A stretch of 64,000 bases of DNA from Fictibacillus solisalsi (GTDB lineage: Bacteria > Bacillota > Bacilli > Bacillales > Fictibacillaceae). Every line of letters begins with the position of its first letter. Position 1 is the first letter of the stretch. Positions 50,299 to 59,569 of the stretch are shown here, one piece after another. The notes beneath the pieces were generated by a model. That model saw nothing but the letters and a program-made list of their open reading frames with translations, was not told the origin of the DNA and made no database searches. The position numbers and the translations under genes are program-made. The stretch is from positions 531,418 through 595,417 of the forward strand of contig NZ_FNHW01000001.1 in the NCBI RefSeq assembly GCF_900103485.1. The letters run 5' to 3'.

Positions 50299-51388
50299 CT
50301 TTTTTCCTCCTGACTTTCAGAACGAGCCAGTGCAATACAAATAAAAGAGGAATGTAAAAATAGATGATATAGTAGCCTGCTTTAGAAACGAGGCTGTTTA
50401 GTAGGTCAATTTCCTGCCGGTCTTTGAAAAAGAGGGTCCCTGCAAATATCAGAATCAGAACGGGAATGAGCGTGTGTTTTTGTTTGATCGAATAGACGCG
50501 TTTAAACCCTCTCGTCACACACCAGACAGCGATACAGACATTGGGAAGAACGACAAACAGCCACATGGAGATCCCGATGTATTCAAATCGCTCAACAAAA
50601 GGAAATTCAACAATTTTCCAGAGCGTAAGTGTCGCCCAGATGGTATGTTTCAACTGGCCCTGGCTGTAATAGGCAAACGATTCAACCGCTGTGATGGTAT
50701 ACACTAAAATGGTGAAAAACACACCCCATTGCGACCATTTCTCCGACTTTTCGGGATGTTTAATAAATGGATAGTACAGCAAAAGCATTTCGAAGCCAAG
50801 ATAGTTCAAGGTCATCGTTTTTGTTGCGACAAAAAAATCGGTTACGGAATGGTCGAAAAGAGGCAGAATGTTGTAAATATGAGAGTCTTTGACGGCAAAG
50901 TATTTTAAAAAGATAAGAGGTGTACCAAGAATAACGCTAAAAAATCCAAGTGCAGTAACGATACGGAAGCCCCCGCTGACAAAATAATAGACAACACCCA
51001 ATAGAATCAGGGAAATTCCCCATATGTTAATGTGCGGAAACATCCAAACCTGGATGACTTCAATGTATGTTCTTAGGACGGTAAGGGCCAAGAAGCCCGA
51101 ATACACAGTGAATAAGGTGCTTAATGCACCGCCGATGGCTTTGCCGGCAATGTCCTCATGTACGGCCACAAGGTCACCACCACTGTTTTTTAACATGCGG
51201 TAGCTCATCCATACCAGCAGGTGGATAAGAATTCCACCAGTAATGACTGCCATCCATGCATCATGTCCCGCGGATTTGGCTATATATCGTTGAAATCCCA
51301 GTACGCCAACCCCAACCTGCATAGTATTAATCAGGTAAAATGCAAAATAAGGGGAAACTAATTTATTTTCTTTTGGCTGCAGATTCAT
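50291..51388 (-). CDS. Spore germination receptor subunit B (GerAB family), second operon
   Basis: I place the start at ATG 51388 (GAGGGTGGG upstream), 365 residues. Ten membrane segments are seen, with the family start QVGVGVLGFQRYIAKSAGHDAW. It shares fold and much text with the first operon's B subunit, but the putative ligand-facing segments differ. It lies between the A and C genes. Confidence 0.9.
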   Translation of the reverse strand: MNLQPKENKLVSPYFAFYLINTMQVGVGVLGFQRYIAKSAGHDAWMAVITGGILIHLLVWMSYRMLKNSGGDLVAVHEDIAGKAIGGALSTLFTVYSGFLALTVLRTYIEVIQVWMFPHINIWGISLILLGVVYYFVSGGFRIVTALGFFSVILGTPLIFLKYFAVKDSHIYNILPLFDHSVTDFFVATKTMTLNYLGFEMLLLYYPFIKHPEKSEKWSQWGVFFTILVYTITAVESFAYYSQGQLKHTIWATLTLWKIVEFPFVERFEYIGISMWLFVVLPNVCIAVWCVTRGFKRVYSIKQKHTLIPVLILIFAGTLFFKDRQEIDLLNSLVSKAGYYIIYFYIPLLFVLHWLVLKVRRKKDA

Positions 51389-51423
51389 GGTCCCACCCTC
51401 TTTTGTATGTGTCATGAAGCGGA

Positions 51424-52941
51424 TTATTCTTCAATGTCATTTTTCTGTAAGCCGCGTTGGGAATTAAAACGTACCGGATCCTCAGGCCGCATCTGCAATG
51501 GACGGAGACTTTGGCGGTTAAATGGGAGCCGGAATAACGCATCCTTTAAATCGGTCATCCTCAAAGGAAACAGTGGAGCGAGAAATGGCCGTCCCAGGGA
51601 TGTAAGACGCAGCATATGCCCCAAAACAAAGGCAGAACAAATGGCCACACCAAGCAATCCCCAAAATTGGGCAAAAATTAAAAAAGGAAAACGGATCAAA
51701 CGGATGGTATTACTCATCTGGTAGACGGGTGTCGTAAAGGATGCGAGCGCAGCAAGCGCTACGATAATCAGCAGGACATTGCTCGTTAATCCTGCCTGTA
51801 CGGCTGCTGTTCCAATACAAATACCGCCGACAATCCCGATCGTTTGTCCCACCTTTGAAGGAAGACGGGCTCCAGCTTCCCTTAAAAGCTCAATCGCCAA
51901 TTCGAGAATAATGGCTTCCACGATCGGGGGAAAGGGGATGCCTGACCGTGAGGCGATCAAAGTGCCCAGCAGGTCGGTCGGTATCATCTCATAATGAAAG
52001 GTTAGAACAGCAACATAAAGTGGTGTGGACAGAACGGAAAAGAGTACGCTAAAAAGGCGGATCATCCTGAAAACAGAAGCAATATGCCAGGATAAAAAAT
52101 AGTCTTCAAATGCGGAAAAGAATTCAACCAGCGTAGTTGGCCCGGTCAGAGCGCTTGGAGAACCATCGACAAGGACAGCAACTTTTCCTTCTGACAATAC
52201 GGCAGCTACCCGGTCAGGGCGTTCCGTATTAATAAGCTGTGGAAACGGTGAGTATTGGTTGTCTGAAATCATTTGAAGAATATACGAGCTGTCCAGAATA
52301 TGATCATATTCAATGGCTGAAATCCGCTGTTTCAATGTATTAACGTTTTCCATATTCACAATGCCGTCAATATAAAGAATAACCACGCGCGTTTTTGACA
52401 GCTTGCCAACTGTTACTTCCTTTACGTGAAGTTCAGGGATCGGCAATCTTTTCCGAACCATATTGATGTTGACTTCGAGAGTTTCGGTAAATGCCTCTTT
52501 TGGACCCACAACACTGAATTCTGTTTCGGGTACAGAGATTTGCCGCTTTTCAGTGGTAGCAGCCGGGATGAGCAGGCAATCGCTTTTTCCCGGACGGGAC
52601 TGAACAATGACAGAACCAGTCAGCAGGCTGTCCATTATGGTCTGGACATCGCTTGTATGTTCAATGTTTTCCACAGGAATTTCCCGAGAGAGCTCTTTCA
52701 ATGATAAAGAAGAATACCTGGTTAAATAAGGAATGAGATCCTTATGTACCAGATCAGGATTTACCATACTTTTATAATAAGAAATCGTAAATGGATGCTT
52801 ATCGCTTTTCGTAAACGAAACAAAATCCTTTGAAGCACCGCATTTTTCCATCAGCTGTTCGAAGGTAAGCCGGGTTTTAGTTTGCCTGGGAGACTGGTTT
52901 TGTGAACGATCCTGTTTTTTTTGCCGTCGTTTTCCGAACAT
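51424..52941 (-). CDS. Spore germination receptor subunit A (GerAA family), second operon
   Basis: The start is uncertain: ATG 52953 lies one base from GAGGG, ATG 52941 thirteen bases; I use 52941 (505 residues). The N-terminal tail is basic and polar (KRRQKKQDRSQNQ), then a soluble domain and C-terminal membrane segments follow. The GTAAVQAGLTSN and PVYQMSN regions are typical A-subunit text. Together with the B and C genes it forms a full receptor. Confidence 0.9.
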   Translation of the reverse strand: MFGKRRQKKQDRSQNQSPRQTKTRLTFEQLMEKCGASKDFVSFTKSDKHPFTISYYKSMVNPDLVHKDLIPYLTRYSSLSLKELSREIPVENIEHTSDVQTIMDSLLTGSVIVQSRPGKSDCLLIPAATTEKRQISVPETEFSVVGPKEAFTETLEVNINMVRKRLPIPELHVKEVTVGKLSKTRVVILYIDGIVNMENVNTLKQRISAIEYDHILDSSYILQMISDNQYSPFPQLINTERPDRVAAVLSEGKVAVLVDGSPSALTGPTTLVEFFSAFEDYFLSWHIASVFRMIRLFSVLFSVLSTPLYVAVLTFHYEMIPTDLLGTLIASRSGIPFPPIVEAIILELAIELLREAGARLPSKVGQTIGIVGGICIGTAAVQAGLTSNVLLIIVALAALASFTTPVYQMSNTIRLIRFPFLIFAQFWGLLGVAICSAFVLGHMLRLTSLGRPFLAPLFPLRMTDLKDALFRLPFNRQSLRPLQMRPEDPVRFNSQRGLQKNDIEE

Positions 52942-52981
52942 AAATAGATTCATTCCCTCGTTTTAAGAATATCTATTTGTA

Positions 52982-53011
52982 TATCATTCCATTTGAGGCA
53001 GTCTCTATTCA
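52982..53011 (-). promoter_or_regulatory. Possible SigG promoter of the second germination operon
   Basis: On the minus strand TGAATA (53011-53006) is a perfect SigG -35, followed by 17 bases and AATGATA (52988-52982), 4 of 7 with CATACTA. Forespore expression fits a germination operon. Confidence 0.45.
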
Positions 53012-53084
53012 CATCAAAAGAAGGACAGATCCATTAATTTTTTATTATACTTGGAGCAAGGATGAACAATTGGGGGTAAAAAGA

Positions 53085-53531
53085 ATGGAATGGAAAAAAG
53101 GAAACTATGTCATTTCCACGGATAAAACCTGGCTGAATGTAGAAATGATCCATAAGTTTTTATCAGAAGAGTCGTATTGGGCAAAAGGGATTAAGATCGA
53201 AAGAGTACGGCGTGCTATTGAAAATACGCTTTGTTTTGGGGTATATGAGATGAAAAATGACCAGCCTGTACATGCCGGTTTTGCCAGGATATTGACTGAC
53301 TATGTAACAACAGCCTATTTATGCGATGTGTTTATCGATAAAAGGTACAGGGGGAAAGGTCTCTCCAAATGGCTGGTTCAAACCATCATTTCCTTTGAAG
53401 ACCTTCAGGAGGTGCGAGGGATGCTGCTGGCCACAGAGGATGCGCATGGACTCTACCGCAAATATGGATTTGAAGTGGTGGATGCTGGACGTTACATGAA
53501 AAAGAAGATAAAAGAAGAACAGCAGAAATGA
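53085..53531 (+). CDS. GNAT-family N-acetyltransferase
   Basis: This acetyltransferase starts at ATG 53085 after GGGGGT. In 148 residues it contains the acetyl-CoA loop KRYRGKGLSKWL near residue 90 and DVFIDKRYRGKG. The C-terminal AHGLYRKYGFEVV is typical. The group often acetylates small amines or ribosomal proteins; the acceptor here is unknown. It stands alone and converges on trhA across a 15-bp terminator stem. Confidence 0.88.
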   Translation: MEWKKGNYVISTDKTWLNVEMIHKFLSEESYWAKGIKIERVRRAIENTLCFGVYEMKNDQPVHAGFARILTDYVTTAYLCDVFIDKRYRGKGLSKWLVQTIISFEDLQEVRGMLLATEDAHGLYRKYGFEVVDAGRYMKKKIKEEQQK

Positions 53532-53551
53532 TATCTGCTGTTCTTCTTATT
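53512..53551. terminator. Bidirectional terminator with a 15-bp stem
   Basis: AAGAAGAACAGCAGA pairs perfectly with its complement at 53534-53548 around a 7-base loop. It overlaps the end of the GNAT gene and serves the convergent gene. Confidence 0.85.
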
Positions 53552-54192
53552 TACGAGAGCTTTACTATATACAGCATGAGTATAAAATGAGAAGCACTCC
53601 CGGCAAGGACAAACAGATGCCAAACGGCATGATTATAGGGAAACTTGCGCCAAACGTAGAAAAAGGCACCAACGGTATACAAAATTCCTCCGGTAAAAAG
53701 CCAGGCAAGAGCTTCTTGTGAAAGGTTGAGGATCACACGGTTAAAGGCAAATACAATGAGCCACCCCATCAGTACGTAACCAATGGTGGAAAGAATCACA
53801 AACCGTTTGGTAAAAAAGATTTTAAAGGCGACACCGGCAAGGGCAATTCCCCAGACAGTTCCAAACAATGACCAGCCCAAGGCTCCTTTAACGACAAGCA
53901 GAAGGATAGGGGTGTAGGAACCTGCTATAAACAGATAGATGGCGGAATGGTCCATGATCTCGAAAATATCTTTAACTTTGCCTTCAGGAAAGCTGTGGAC
54001 AAGCGTGGATGCTGTATATAAAAGCAGCATCGTTACCCCGAAAATAGCAAAGCAGGTGATAGCAAGCGGTGTTCCCTGATCACTGGCAAATACAATAAGA
54101 AGAATCAGCGCGACGATGCTAAAAACCGCTCCGATTCCATGCGTGATGGCATTGATGATTTCTTCACGCTTCGTATAGGTGAAAGCCTCCAT
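53551..54192 (-). CDS. trhA: TrhA (hemolysin III / PAQR) family membrane protein
   Basis: This 213-residue protein has seven membrane segments and the PAQR hallmark residues: HGIGA near residue 18, a Ser/His in LVHSFPEG, D-H in IMDHSAIY and the C-terminal HAVWHLFV. Bacterial members regulate membrane fluidity, as described for TrhA (YplQ). AAGTGAAAAA-type site precedes ATG 54192. It is a single-gene unit. Confidence 0.88.
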   Translation of the reverse strand: MEAFTYTKREEIINAITHGIGAVFSIVALILLIVFASDQGTPLAITCFAIFGVTMLLLYTASTLVHSFPEGKVKDIFEIMDHSAIYLFIAGSYTPILLLVVKGALGWSLFGTVWGIALAGVAFKIFFTKRFVILSTIGYVLMGWLIVFAFNRVILNLSQEALAWLFTGGILYTVGAFFYVWRKFPYNHAVWHLFVLAGSASHFILMLYIVKLS

Positions 54193-54245
54193 TTTTTCAC
54201 TTCCTTTATTCCGGACTATAATGATGTTTCACTCATTCTAACACA

Positions 54246-54276
54246 GAAAAAGAGCTCAAGTGAATTTGAGCTCTTG
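54246..54276 (-). terminator. Terminator of the glutamine-type transporter operon
   Basis: AGAGCTCAA pairs perfectly with its complement around a 6-base loop, followed by TTTT on the minus strand. Confidence 0.8.
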
Positions 54277-54279
54277 TCT

Positions 54280-54990
54280 TTACATCATTTCTCCGGTCTG
54301 CTGTTTGGCAGGCAATACTTTCCCTGTCGATTTCCGGTTGGTGCGCTCTTTCATTTCAAGGCGTCTTGCAACCAAAGACAAGGAATAGTTAACAAGAAAA
54401 TACATCACGGCGATCAGGAGAAAAATGGGGATAACATAATTAACATTCTTTCCATTTACAATCTGAGCATTGTGAAGCAGCTCTGGCAAGGAGATTACAA
54501 CGGCCAGTGATGTATCTTTCAACAGGGAAATAAACTGGCTGACAATCGGGGGAACCATACGGCGCAGAGCTTGAGGGAGAATAATATGCTGCATGGTCTG
54601 CATATATGTGAGACCCGACGACCGTGCGGCTTCAATCTGCCCTTTTTCAATGGAATTCAGTCCGCTTCGAACAATCTCGGAAAGCATGGCGGATTCAAAA
54701 ATGATAAGAGCTGTGATGGCAGCCATTGTTACGCTTAATTTAATTCCGACCTCAGGAAGGGCGAAAAACGTGAAGAAAATGATCAGCAAGAGAGGAAGGT
54801 TTCTGATCACTTCCACACAGACCGCAACAATTCTTGATAGAACAGGAATCTTGGCATAACGCAGGATGCCAAGGATGCTTCCAATGAGAAAGCTGAAAAT
54901 AATAGCGATAAAAGCGACGAGCAGCGTTGTACCCAGACCTTTCAACAAAAAGAGCAGATTCCCTGAGGAATAAGCACCGATGAAATCCAT
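54280..54990 (-). CDS. glnP: Amino acid ABC transporter permease (GlnP-like)
   Basis: This 236-residue permease is one of a pair in a glutamine/polar amino acid importer. The EAA loop EAARSSGLTYMQTMQHIILPQALR is present (given here only in part in function), with five membrane segments. The C-terminus is long and basic. It is the last of four genes in the operon, in the order ATPase, binding protein, permease, permease. The gene name follows B. subtilis glnQHMP. Confidence 0.9.
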   Translation of the reverse strand: MDFIGAYSSGNLLFLLKGLGTTLLVAFIAIIFSFLIGSILGILRYAKIPVLSRIVAVCVEVIRNLPLLLIIFFTFFALPEVGIKLSVTMAAITALIIFESAMLSEIVRSGLNSIEKGQIEAARSSGLTYMQTMQHIILPQALRRMVPPIVSQFISLLKDTSLAVVISLPELLHNAQIVNGKNVNYVIPIFLLIAVMYFLVNYSLSLVARRLEMKERTNRKSTGKVLPAKQQTGEMM

Positions 54991-55004
54991 AGAGCCCCTC
55001 CCCC

Positions 55005-55658
55005 TTATCCGCTTACCGCCAGGCGCCGTTCAAGGTATCCGACGAACAAGCTGAGCGGAATCGTTAATATGAGATAGAATACGGCGACAAAGATATACAC
55101 GTCGAACACGACATAGGTGGCTGATGAGATGGAATCGCCAAAATACATAAGATCCAATCCAGCCACAACTCCCAGAATCGATGAATTCTTTACAAGATTA
55201 ATAAACTGATTGCCCAGAGGCGGAATAACTATCTTAATCGCCTGCGGCAAAATGATGTATCTCATCGTCTGAATATAGGTGAGGCCCGACGACCGACCGG
55301 CTTCCATCTGGCCCTTGTCCACCGAAAGGATGCCAGCGCGAATGGCTTCGGCAATAAAGGCCGCTGTATAGATGGAAAGGGCAATGGTCCCAGCCTGAAA
55401 TCCGGAAAGTTCCATCCCCAGGCTCGGCAATCCATAGTAAAAAATAAACAGAATAAGAATAAGGGGGATATTACGGACAAATTCGACAAATGCGGTGCCG
55501 GCCGCCTTGAGCACCTTCATGGGGGAAATTCGCATTACCGCAATGATAACACCCAGAATAAAACTGAAAATTAAAGCGAGGAGGCTTGCTTTCAGTGTAT
55601 TTCCGAACCCTTGCAAATACGTGTCAAGGTTATTTGTGAGAATTGTAAAATCAAGCAT
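55005..55658 (-). CDS. glnM: Amino acid ABC transporter permease (GlnM-like)
   Basis: This 217-residue permease is the second channel half. The EAA-type text GRSSGLTYIQTMRYIILPQA is shared with its partner, so the two probably form a heterodimer. Five membrane segments are seen. It follows the binding protein gene and precedes glnP by 14 bases. Confidence 0.9.
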   Translation of the reverse strand: MLDFTILTNNLDTYLQGFGNTLKASLLALIFSFILGVIIAVMRISPMKVLKAAGTAFVEFVRNIPLILILFIFYYGLPSLGMELSGFQAGTIALSIYTAAFIAEAIRAGILSVDKGQMEAGRSSGLTYIQTMRYIILPQAIKIVIPPLGNQFINLVKNSSILGVVAGLDLMYFGDSISSATYVVFDVYIFVAVFYLILTIPLSLFVGYLERRLAVSG

Positions 55659-55721
55659 TTTTTCCCTCCTTTATGAAAGAAGAAGAGATGGACACAGGGG
55701 TCCATCCATCTTCACCGGACT

Positions 55722-56531
55722 TTATTGTTCTTTAATCCATTTGCTTTTGATTTTGTCATATTCTCCGCTGTCCTGAATTTCCTTAATAAAGTCATTTACA
55801 TATTTAGTGAATTTGTCATCGCCTTTATTCAGGGCGATACCATATGGCTCATCGGTAAATGGCTCACCTACCAGTGTATAGTTGGGATCCTGGTCAGCCA
55901 TGCCGTACAGGATAGAGTTGTCGGTGGTCAATGCCTCCCCTTTGCCGGCTTTCAGAGCGGTGAATGCTTCCGCGTAGTTTTCAAATTCCAAAACCTGTGC
56001 TTCAGGAGCCTTTTCTTTTATGTTCTGAACAGAAGTGGAGCCTTTTACTGCAAGGACTTTTGTACCTTTTTTAATATCGTCGATGCCTTTGATCGTACTT
56101 CCTTTTTTCACGAGAAGGGACTGGCCGGCTTTAAAATAAACGTCAGAGAAATTCACTTCTTTTTTACGTTCAGGGGTGATGGTCATGGTAGCAATGATAG
56201 CATCGATATCACCGTTTTTAAGCATTTGCACACGTGTTTTTGAGGTGACTTCCTTGAGCTCCAGTTTTTTCTCATCTCCAAAGATCTTTTTTGCAAGTGC
56301 TTTGGCGATATCAATATCAAAACCTTCCACTTTGCCGCTAGACGGATCTTTGTAGCCGAACAGGTTGGTATCATATTTGACCCCGACGACCAGTTTTCCA
56401 CGTTTCTTTATTGCAGAAAGCGTATCCTTGGATTCTTTTCCTCCTGTTTTTTCTGAACTGCCGCATGCGGAAAGCATGCTGATGATCAGTACAAAAATAA
56501 GTGCAATCAGCCAATTTTTCTTTGTTTTCAA
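55722..56531 (-). CDS. glnH: Amino acid ABC transporter substrate-binding lipoprotein (GlnH-like)
   Basis: This 269-residue protein starts at ATG 56531. The signal and lipobox end in LSACGS, so it is anchored outside the membrane. The family 3 binding domain has KRGKLVVGVK, GFDIDIAKALAKKI and ATMTITPERKKEVNFSD, which mark binding of polar amino acids. It is the receptor of the importer in this operon; glutamine is the most likely substrate by operon type. Confidence 0.92.
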   Translation of the reverse strand: MKTKKNWLIALIFVLIISMLSACGSSEKTGGKESKDTLSAIKKRGKLVVGVKYDTNLFGYKDPSSGKVEGFDIDIAKALAKKIFGDEKKLELKEVTSKTRVQMLKNGDIDAIIATMTITPERKKEVNFSDVYFKAGQSLLVKKGSTIKGIDDIKKGTKVLAVKGSTSVQNIKEKAPEAQVLEFENYAEAFTALKAGKGEALTTDNSILYGMADQDPNYTLVGEPFTDEPYGIALNKGDDKFTKYVNDFIKEIQDSGEYDKIKSKWIKEQ

Positions 56532-56545
56532 ATGGTTCAGCTCCT

Positions 56546-57274
56546 TTAATGGTTTAATACTCTGCTTAAAAATAAGCGGGCCCGGTCTTCCTTGGGATTG
56601 GAAAAGAAGGCAGCAGGCTCGCTGTCTTCAAGAATCCGGCCATGGTCCATAAATACGACACGGTTCGCTACTTCACGGGCAAAACCCATCTCATGCGTAA
56701 CCACGACCATCGTCATGCCGTCTTTCGCAAGTGTTTTCATCACATCAAGTACCTCGCCGATCATTTCGGGATCAAGAGCAGAGGTTGGTTCATCAAAAAG
56801 CATGATATGAGGTTTTAAGGCGAGACCTCTGGCAATGGCCACGCGCTGCTGCTGCCCCCCGGAGAGCTGGGACGGGTAGGAATCTGCCTTGTCCGGAATT
56901 CCCACTTTATTCAAGTAGAACATTGCGGTTTCATTTGCTTCTGCTGTGGAAATACCTAGGGCCTTTCTTGGAGCGAGGGTAATGTTTTCAAGTACAGTCA
57001 TATGAGGATACAAATTAAAATGCTGAAAAACCATGCCGATTTCTTTACGAAGGTCATTAATGTTTGTATCTTTGCTTTTTAACCCTTTTTTGTTAACAAT
57101 AAGTTCACCATCCGTAATCGTCTCAAGCCGGTTGATGCAGCGGAGCAGGGTGCTTTTCCCAGACCCTGATGGGCCGACGACAACAACAACTTCTCCTTCT
57201 TTAATTTCCAGGTTAATATCAGTGAGAACCTGAAAATCACCGAAATGTTTGTTCACATTCTTAAATGAAATCAA
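56546..57274 (-). CDS. glnQ: Amino acid ABC transporter ATP-binding protein (GlnQ-like)
   Basis: This 242-residue ATPase starts at ATG 57274. Walker [14 protein letters not shown], signature [15 protein letters not shown], Walker [14 protein letters not shown] and the switch His in VTHEMGFA are all intact. This is the GlnQ/HisP type. It is first in the operon. The 220 bases before it are A/T-rich, with a short inverted repeat (TCAGGAATACAACTACCTGA) near 57305-57325 that could be an operator. Confidence 0.93.
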   Translation of the reverse strand: MISFKNVNKHFGDFQVLTDINLEIKEGEVVVVVGPSGSGKSTLLRCINRLETITDGELIVNKKGLKSKDTNINDLRKEIGMVFQHFNLYPHMTVLENITLAPRKALGISTAEANETAMFYLNKVGIPDKADSYPSQLSGGQQQRVAIARGLALKPHIMLFDEPTSALDPEMIGEVLDVMKTLAKDGMTMVVVTHEMGFAREVANRVVFMDHGRILEDSEPAAFFSNPKEDRARLFLSRVLNH

Positions 57275-57454
57275 TCCAATCCCCCTTTTTATGTATTAAA
57301 ACTCAGGTAGTTGTATTCCTGAAGTTTTTCAAAAGTTTTTATTTTAGGAATCTTGTGAAAATATTTCGACCATCTGTTACAAAATTCCTTTTTTTTCTTC
57401 TTATTATTTTTGGAAGGGATTTTTACATAGGAAGAAAGAGAGGGAAAAGAAGCA

Positions 57455-57487
57455 CAAAAAAACTGGTCCCCCATACAGGAGACCAGT
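57455..57487 (-). terminator. Terminator after ohr
   Basis: ACTGGTC pairs with GACCAGT with some inner pairs, then seven T on the minus strand. Confidence 0.72.
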
Positions 57488-57496
57488 GCTAAACTC

Positions 57497-57919
57497 TTAA
57501 ACGGCCTTTATTTCCACTTCAATATTTCCGCGTGTTGCTTTGGAATACGGGCAAACCTGGTGAGCTTCATCGGCCAGCTTTTGTACATTGGCTTGTTCCT
57601 GACCCGGTATCGCCACCTCTAAAACAACTGCCAGTTTGAATCCGCCATTCGGCTGGTCTTTGCCAATGGTTACATTGGCTGTCACCTTACTGTCGGAAAC
57701 ATCCACTTTCTGCTTTTTGGCGACCAGCTGAAGTGCACTTTGGTAACAAGCCGCATATCCGCAGGCGAAAAGCTGTTCTGGATTGGTTCCTTCTCCTCCT
57801 GAGCCCTGCAGCTCCCTTGGCATGCTGAGTTTAAGATCCAGCTTGCCGTCCTCGCTGGAAACATTTCCTTCACGTCCGCCCTGTGCTGTTGCCCTGGCTG
57901 TATATAAACCTTGGTCCAT
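57497..57919 (-). CDS. ohr: Organic hydroperoxide resistance protein (Ohr)
   Basis: This 140-residue thiol peroxidase reduces organic hydroperoxides using lipoamide as electron donor. Cys58 (ACGYAACYQ) and Cys123 (VCPYSKATR) are the catalytic pair; an extra Cys53 is next to them. The ERE/Arg positions and length agree with Ohr rather than OsmC. No OhrR regulator is adjacent, so control is not visible here. Confidence 0.92.
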   Translation of the reverse strand: MDQGLYTARATAQGGREGNVSSEDGKLDLKLSMPRELQGSGGEGTNPEQLFACGYAACYQSALQLVAKKQKVDVSDSKVTANVTIGKDQPNGGFKLAVVLEVAIPGQEQANVQKLADEAHQVCPYSKATRGNIEVEIKAV

Positions 57920-58100
57920 GCTTCATCACTCCTTGTATTCGGTGGCAGCAAACTGCCCCAATTTGTTCTACACACCTAAACATTATCTTTTTTCTATCTT
58001 TTTAAACCTTTAATTTGAAAACCGCATCTTAGCTGCAGTGGGAGTTTATGAATTCATAATTTGGGAAATTATGAACTAAACAACTGTTGGAGGGAAAGGC

Positions 58101-58340
58101 ATGGAAATTAATGAACATATACGCAGCTTAATGGAAAATCCGGAAAAAGAATTTGAGTTTCTTCAGGAAACCAACCTGCCTGGAGCAAAAAACGATCTTG
58201 TGAGAATAAGGTATGTCCCACAGGGAGACAATGGCTTTTTTCAGGCCACCTTTTATGATGATGAGAGAGAAATTGTGGGATCAAGGGTTTTTGACGAAGT
58301 GGAGGATGCGATCGTTTTTATCGAGAAAAATAAAATCTGA
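58101..58340 (+). CDS. Hypothetical protein (79 aa)
   Basis: The 79-residue product starts at ATG 58101 after GGAGGG. It is acidic with strands (LVRIRYVPQGDNGFFQATFYDD) and terminal helices, with no membrane segment or Cys. I do not recognise the family. A clear terminator follows, so it is a single-gene transcript. It lies upstream of another small unknown gene with similar spacing. Confidence 0.6.
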   Translation: MEINEHIRSLMENPEKEFEFLQETNLPGAKNDLVRIRYVPQGDNGFFQATFYDDEREIVGSRVFDEVEDAIVFIEKNKI

Positions 58341-58381
58341 CTTCTAAGACTCTTGGTTCAAGCACACCAAAGAACAAATTT

Positions 58382-58412
58382 AAGCGGCTCCCCGGCAATG
58401 GGAGCCGCTTTA
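58382..58412 (+). terminator. Intrinsic terminator
   Basis: AAGCGGCTCCC pairs perfectly with GGGAGCCGCTT around a 7-base loop, followed by an A/T-rich stretch. Confidence 0.75.
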
Positions 58413-58497
58413 TAATAATTGTTTATAGCATACAGGTTTAAAGGTCTGCCGCTAACGGGAATTACATCTAAAAGAAGCCAAGGAGGGAGCCTTTGCG

Positions 58498-58839
58498 ATG
58501 GATGAAAGGAAATTAACATTCTATGTTAACCCTAAAGGTGATATAAACACTGTTCCTGCCGATGAAAGCATTCACCTTTTTGAGGTTCATGCAAATGAAG
58601 GGGAAATTGAACAGTTACGCGGCCTCTTTCAAAAATTGCATGAACACAACAAAAAGGAAGGGAAAGATCTCTTTTCTTCGAGTACTCATTTTAATGAATT
58701 TTACGGCGATCTAGATCGAAGAGAAGATAATGAGCTCATGTTTGAAATTTACCGTCAGATCTATATGCTTGGTACCGAAAAGACGAAGGCAGAAGTGGAA
58801 GAAATGGGTGTTATTCCAAAGCTGAATGAACTGCGATAG
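58498..58839 (+). CDS. Hypothetical protein (113 aa)
   Basis: This 113-residue product starts at ATG 58498 after AAGGAGGG. It is acidic and mostly helical, with KLTFYVNPKGDINTVPADE at the start and LGTEKTKAEVEEMG near the end. There is no signal, membrane segment or Cys. I do not recognise a family. A terminator lies directly after its stop codon. Confidence 0.6.
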   Translation: MDERKLTFYVNPKGDINTVPADESIHLFEVHANEGEIEQLRGLFQKLHEHNKKEGKDLFSSSTHFNEFYGDLDRREDNELMFEIYRQIYMLGTEKTKAEVEEMGVIPKLNELR

Positions 58840-58870
58840 ACGTTCATCTTACGGAGATGGACGTTTTTTA
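58840..58870 (+). terminator. Intrinsic terminator
   Basis: ACGTTCATCT pairs with AGATGGACGT (one G-T pair) around a 5-base loop, ending in six T. Confidence 0.8.
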
Positions 58871-59032
58871 TACAAAATTTACTATTTTTTTTATAAGATA
58901 CCCCTTATAATATAAGAATGATTCGAAGACTATGAGAAAAATATCTTTTTATGTGTTTACAGCAGTTTTTCATGGGGTATTTTCATACATTTATCCATCA
59001 CTATACACAAAATGGGGTAAGGGAAGAGTAAT

Positions 59033-59272
59033 ATGAAAACGGTTAAACAAGAAGATATTCAACAATGGGTCGAAAACCATCTTGAAGATTATAAAAACTT
59101 TACTCCTTATTTATTTACACAGGAGTATATTCATTTTTTTTGTGAATCAAGGCAAAATGAAAAAGAATTTGAAATAAAGTATGATAAGAGCGGCCAGAAA
59201 CTGTATATGCGTTATCTGGAGCCTTCTGAAATTGAAGATGACTGGGTATGTGTAGGAAATGTATGCATATAA
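59033..59272 (+). CDS. Hypothetical protein (79 aa) preceding flgM
   Basis: This 79-residue product begins at ATG 59033. It is acidic, with aromatic and charged residues mixed (KNFTPYLFTQEYIHFF). It ends 18 bases before flgM, so it probably shares its transcript. In B. subtilis flgM is preceded by another small gene, yvyF, but this sequence lacks the Cys-rich look I would expect of YvyF. The function is unknown. Confidence 0.55.
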   Translation: MKTVKQEDIQQWVENHLEDYKNFTPYLFTQEYIHFFCESRQNEKEFEIKYDKSGQKLYMRYLEPSEIEDDWVCVGNVCI

Positions 59273-59290
59273 AATAAAGGGGTTAACAGC

Positions 59291-59551
59291 ATGAAAATCA
59301 ATGGCATTCAAAGGGTGGATCAATCGTATAAAACCACCGAAGCGATAAAGCCTCAAAAAGCTTCAAAGCCATCTTTACAGGATTCAGTTGAGATTTCCCG
59401 GGAAGGGCTGCAATTAAATCAAACAACGGCAGGAATTTCAAGCGAACGGCTGGCAAAGGTAGAGGAACTTAAACAAAAAATCAATGCAGGGAAGTATCAA
59501 ATCGATCCGGAGAAAATTGCGGCTAAGATTGCTTCTTATTATCAGAAATAA
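59291..59551 (+). CDS. flgM: Anti-sigma-28 factor FlgM
   Basis: This 86-residue protein is the inhibitor of the flagellar sigma factor (SigD). The start MKINGIQRV and the C-terminal sigma-binding region RLAKVEELKQKINAGKYQIDPEKIA are diagnostic. In bacilli FlgM is normally followed by flgN and flgK, which are not present here, so this copy is away from a flagellar operon. It may be a second copy or a moved gene. Confidence 0.88.
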   Translation: MKINGIQRVDQSYKTTEAIKPQKASKPSLQDSVEISREGLQLNQTTAGISSERLAKVEELKQKINAGKYQIDPEKIAAKIASYYQK

Positions 59552-59569
59552 AACCAGATTCATACCGAA

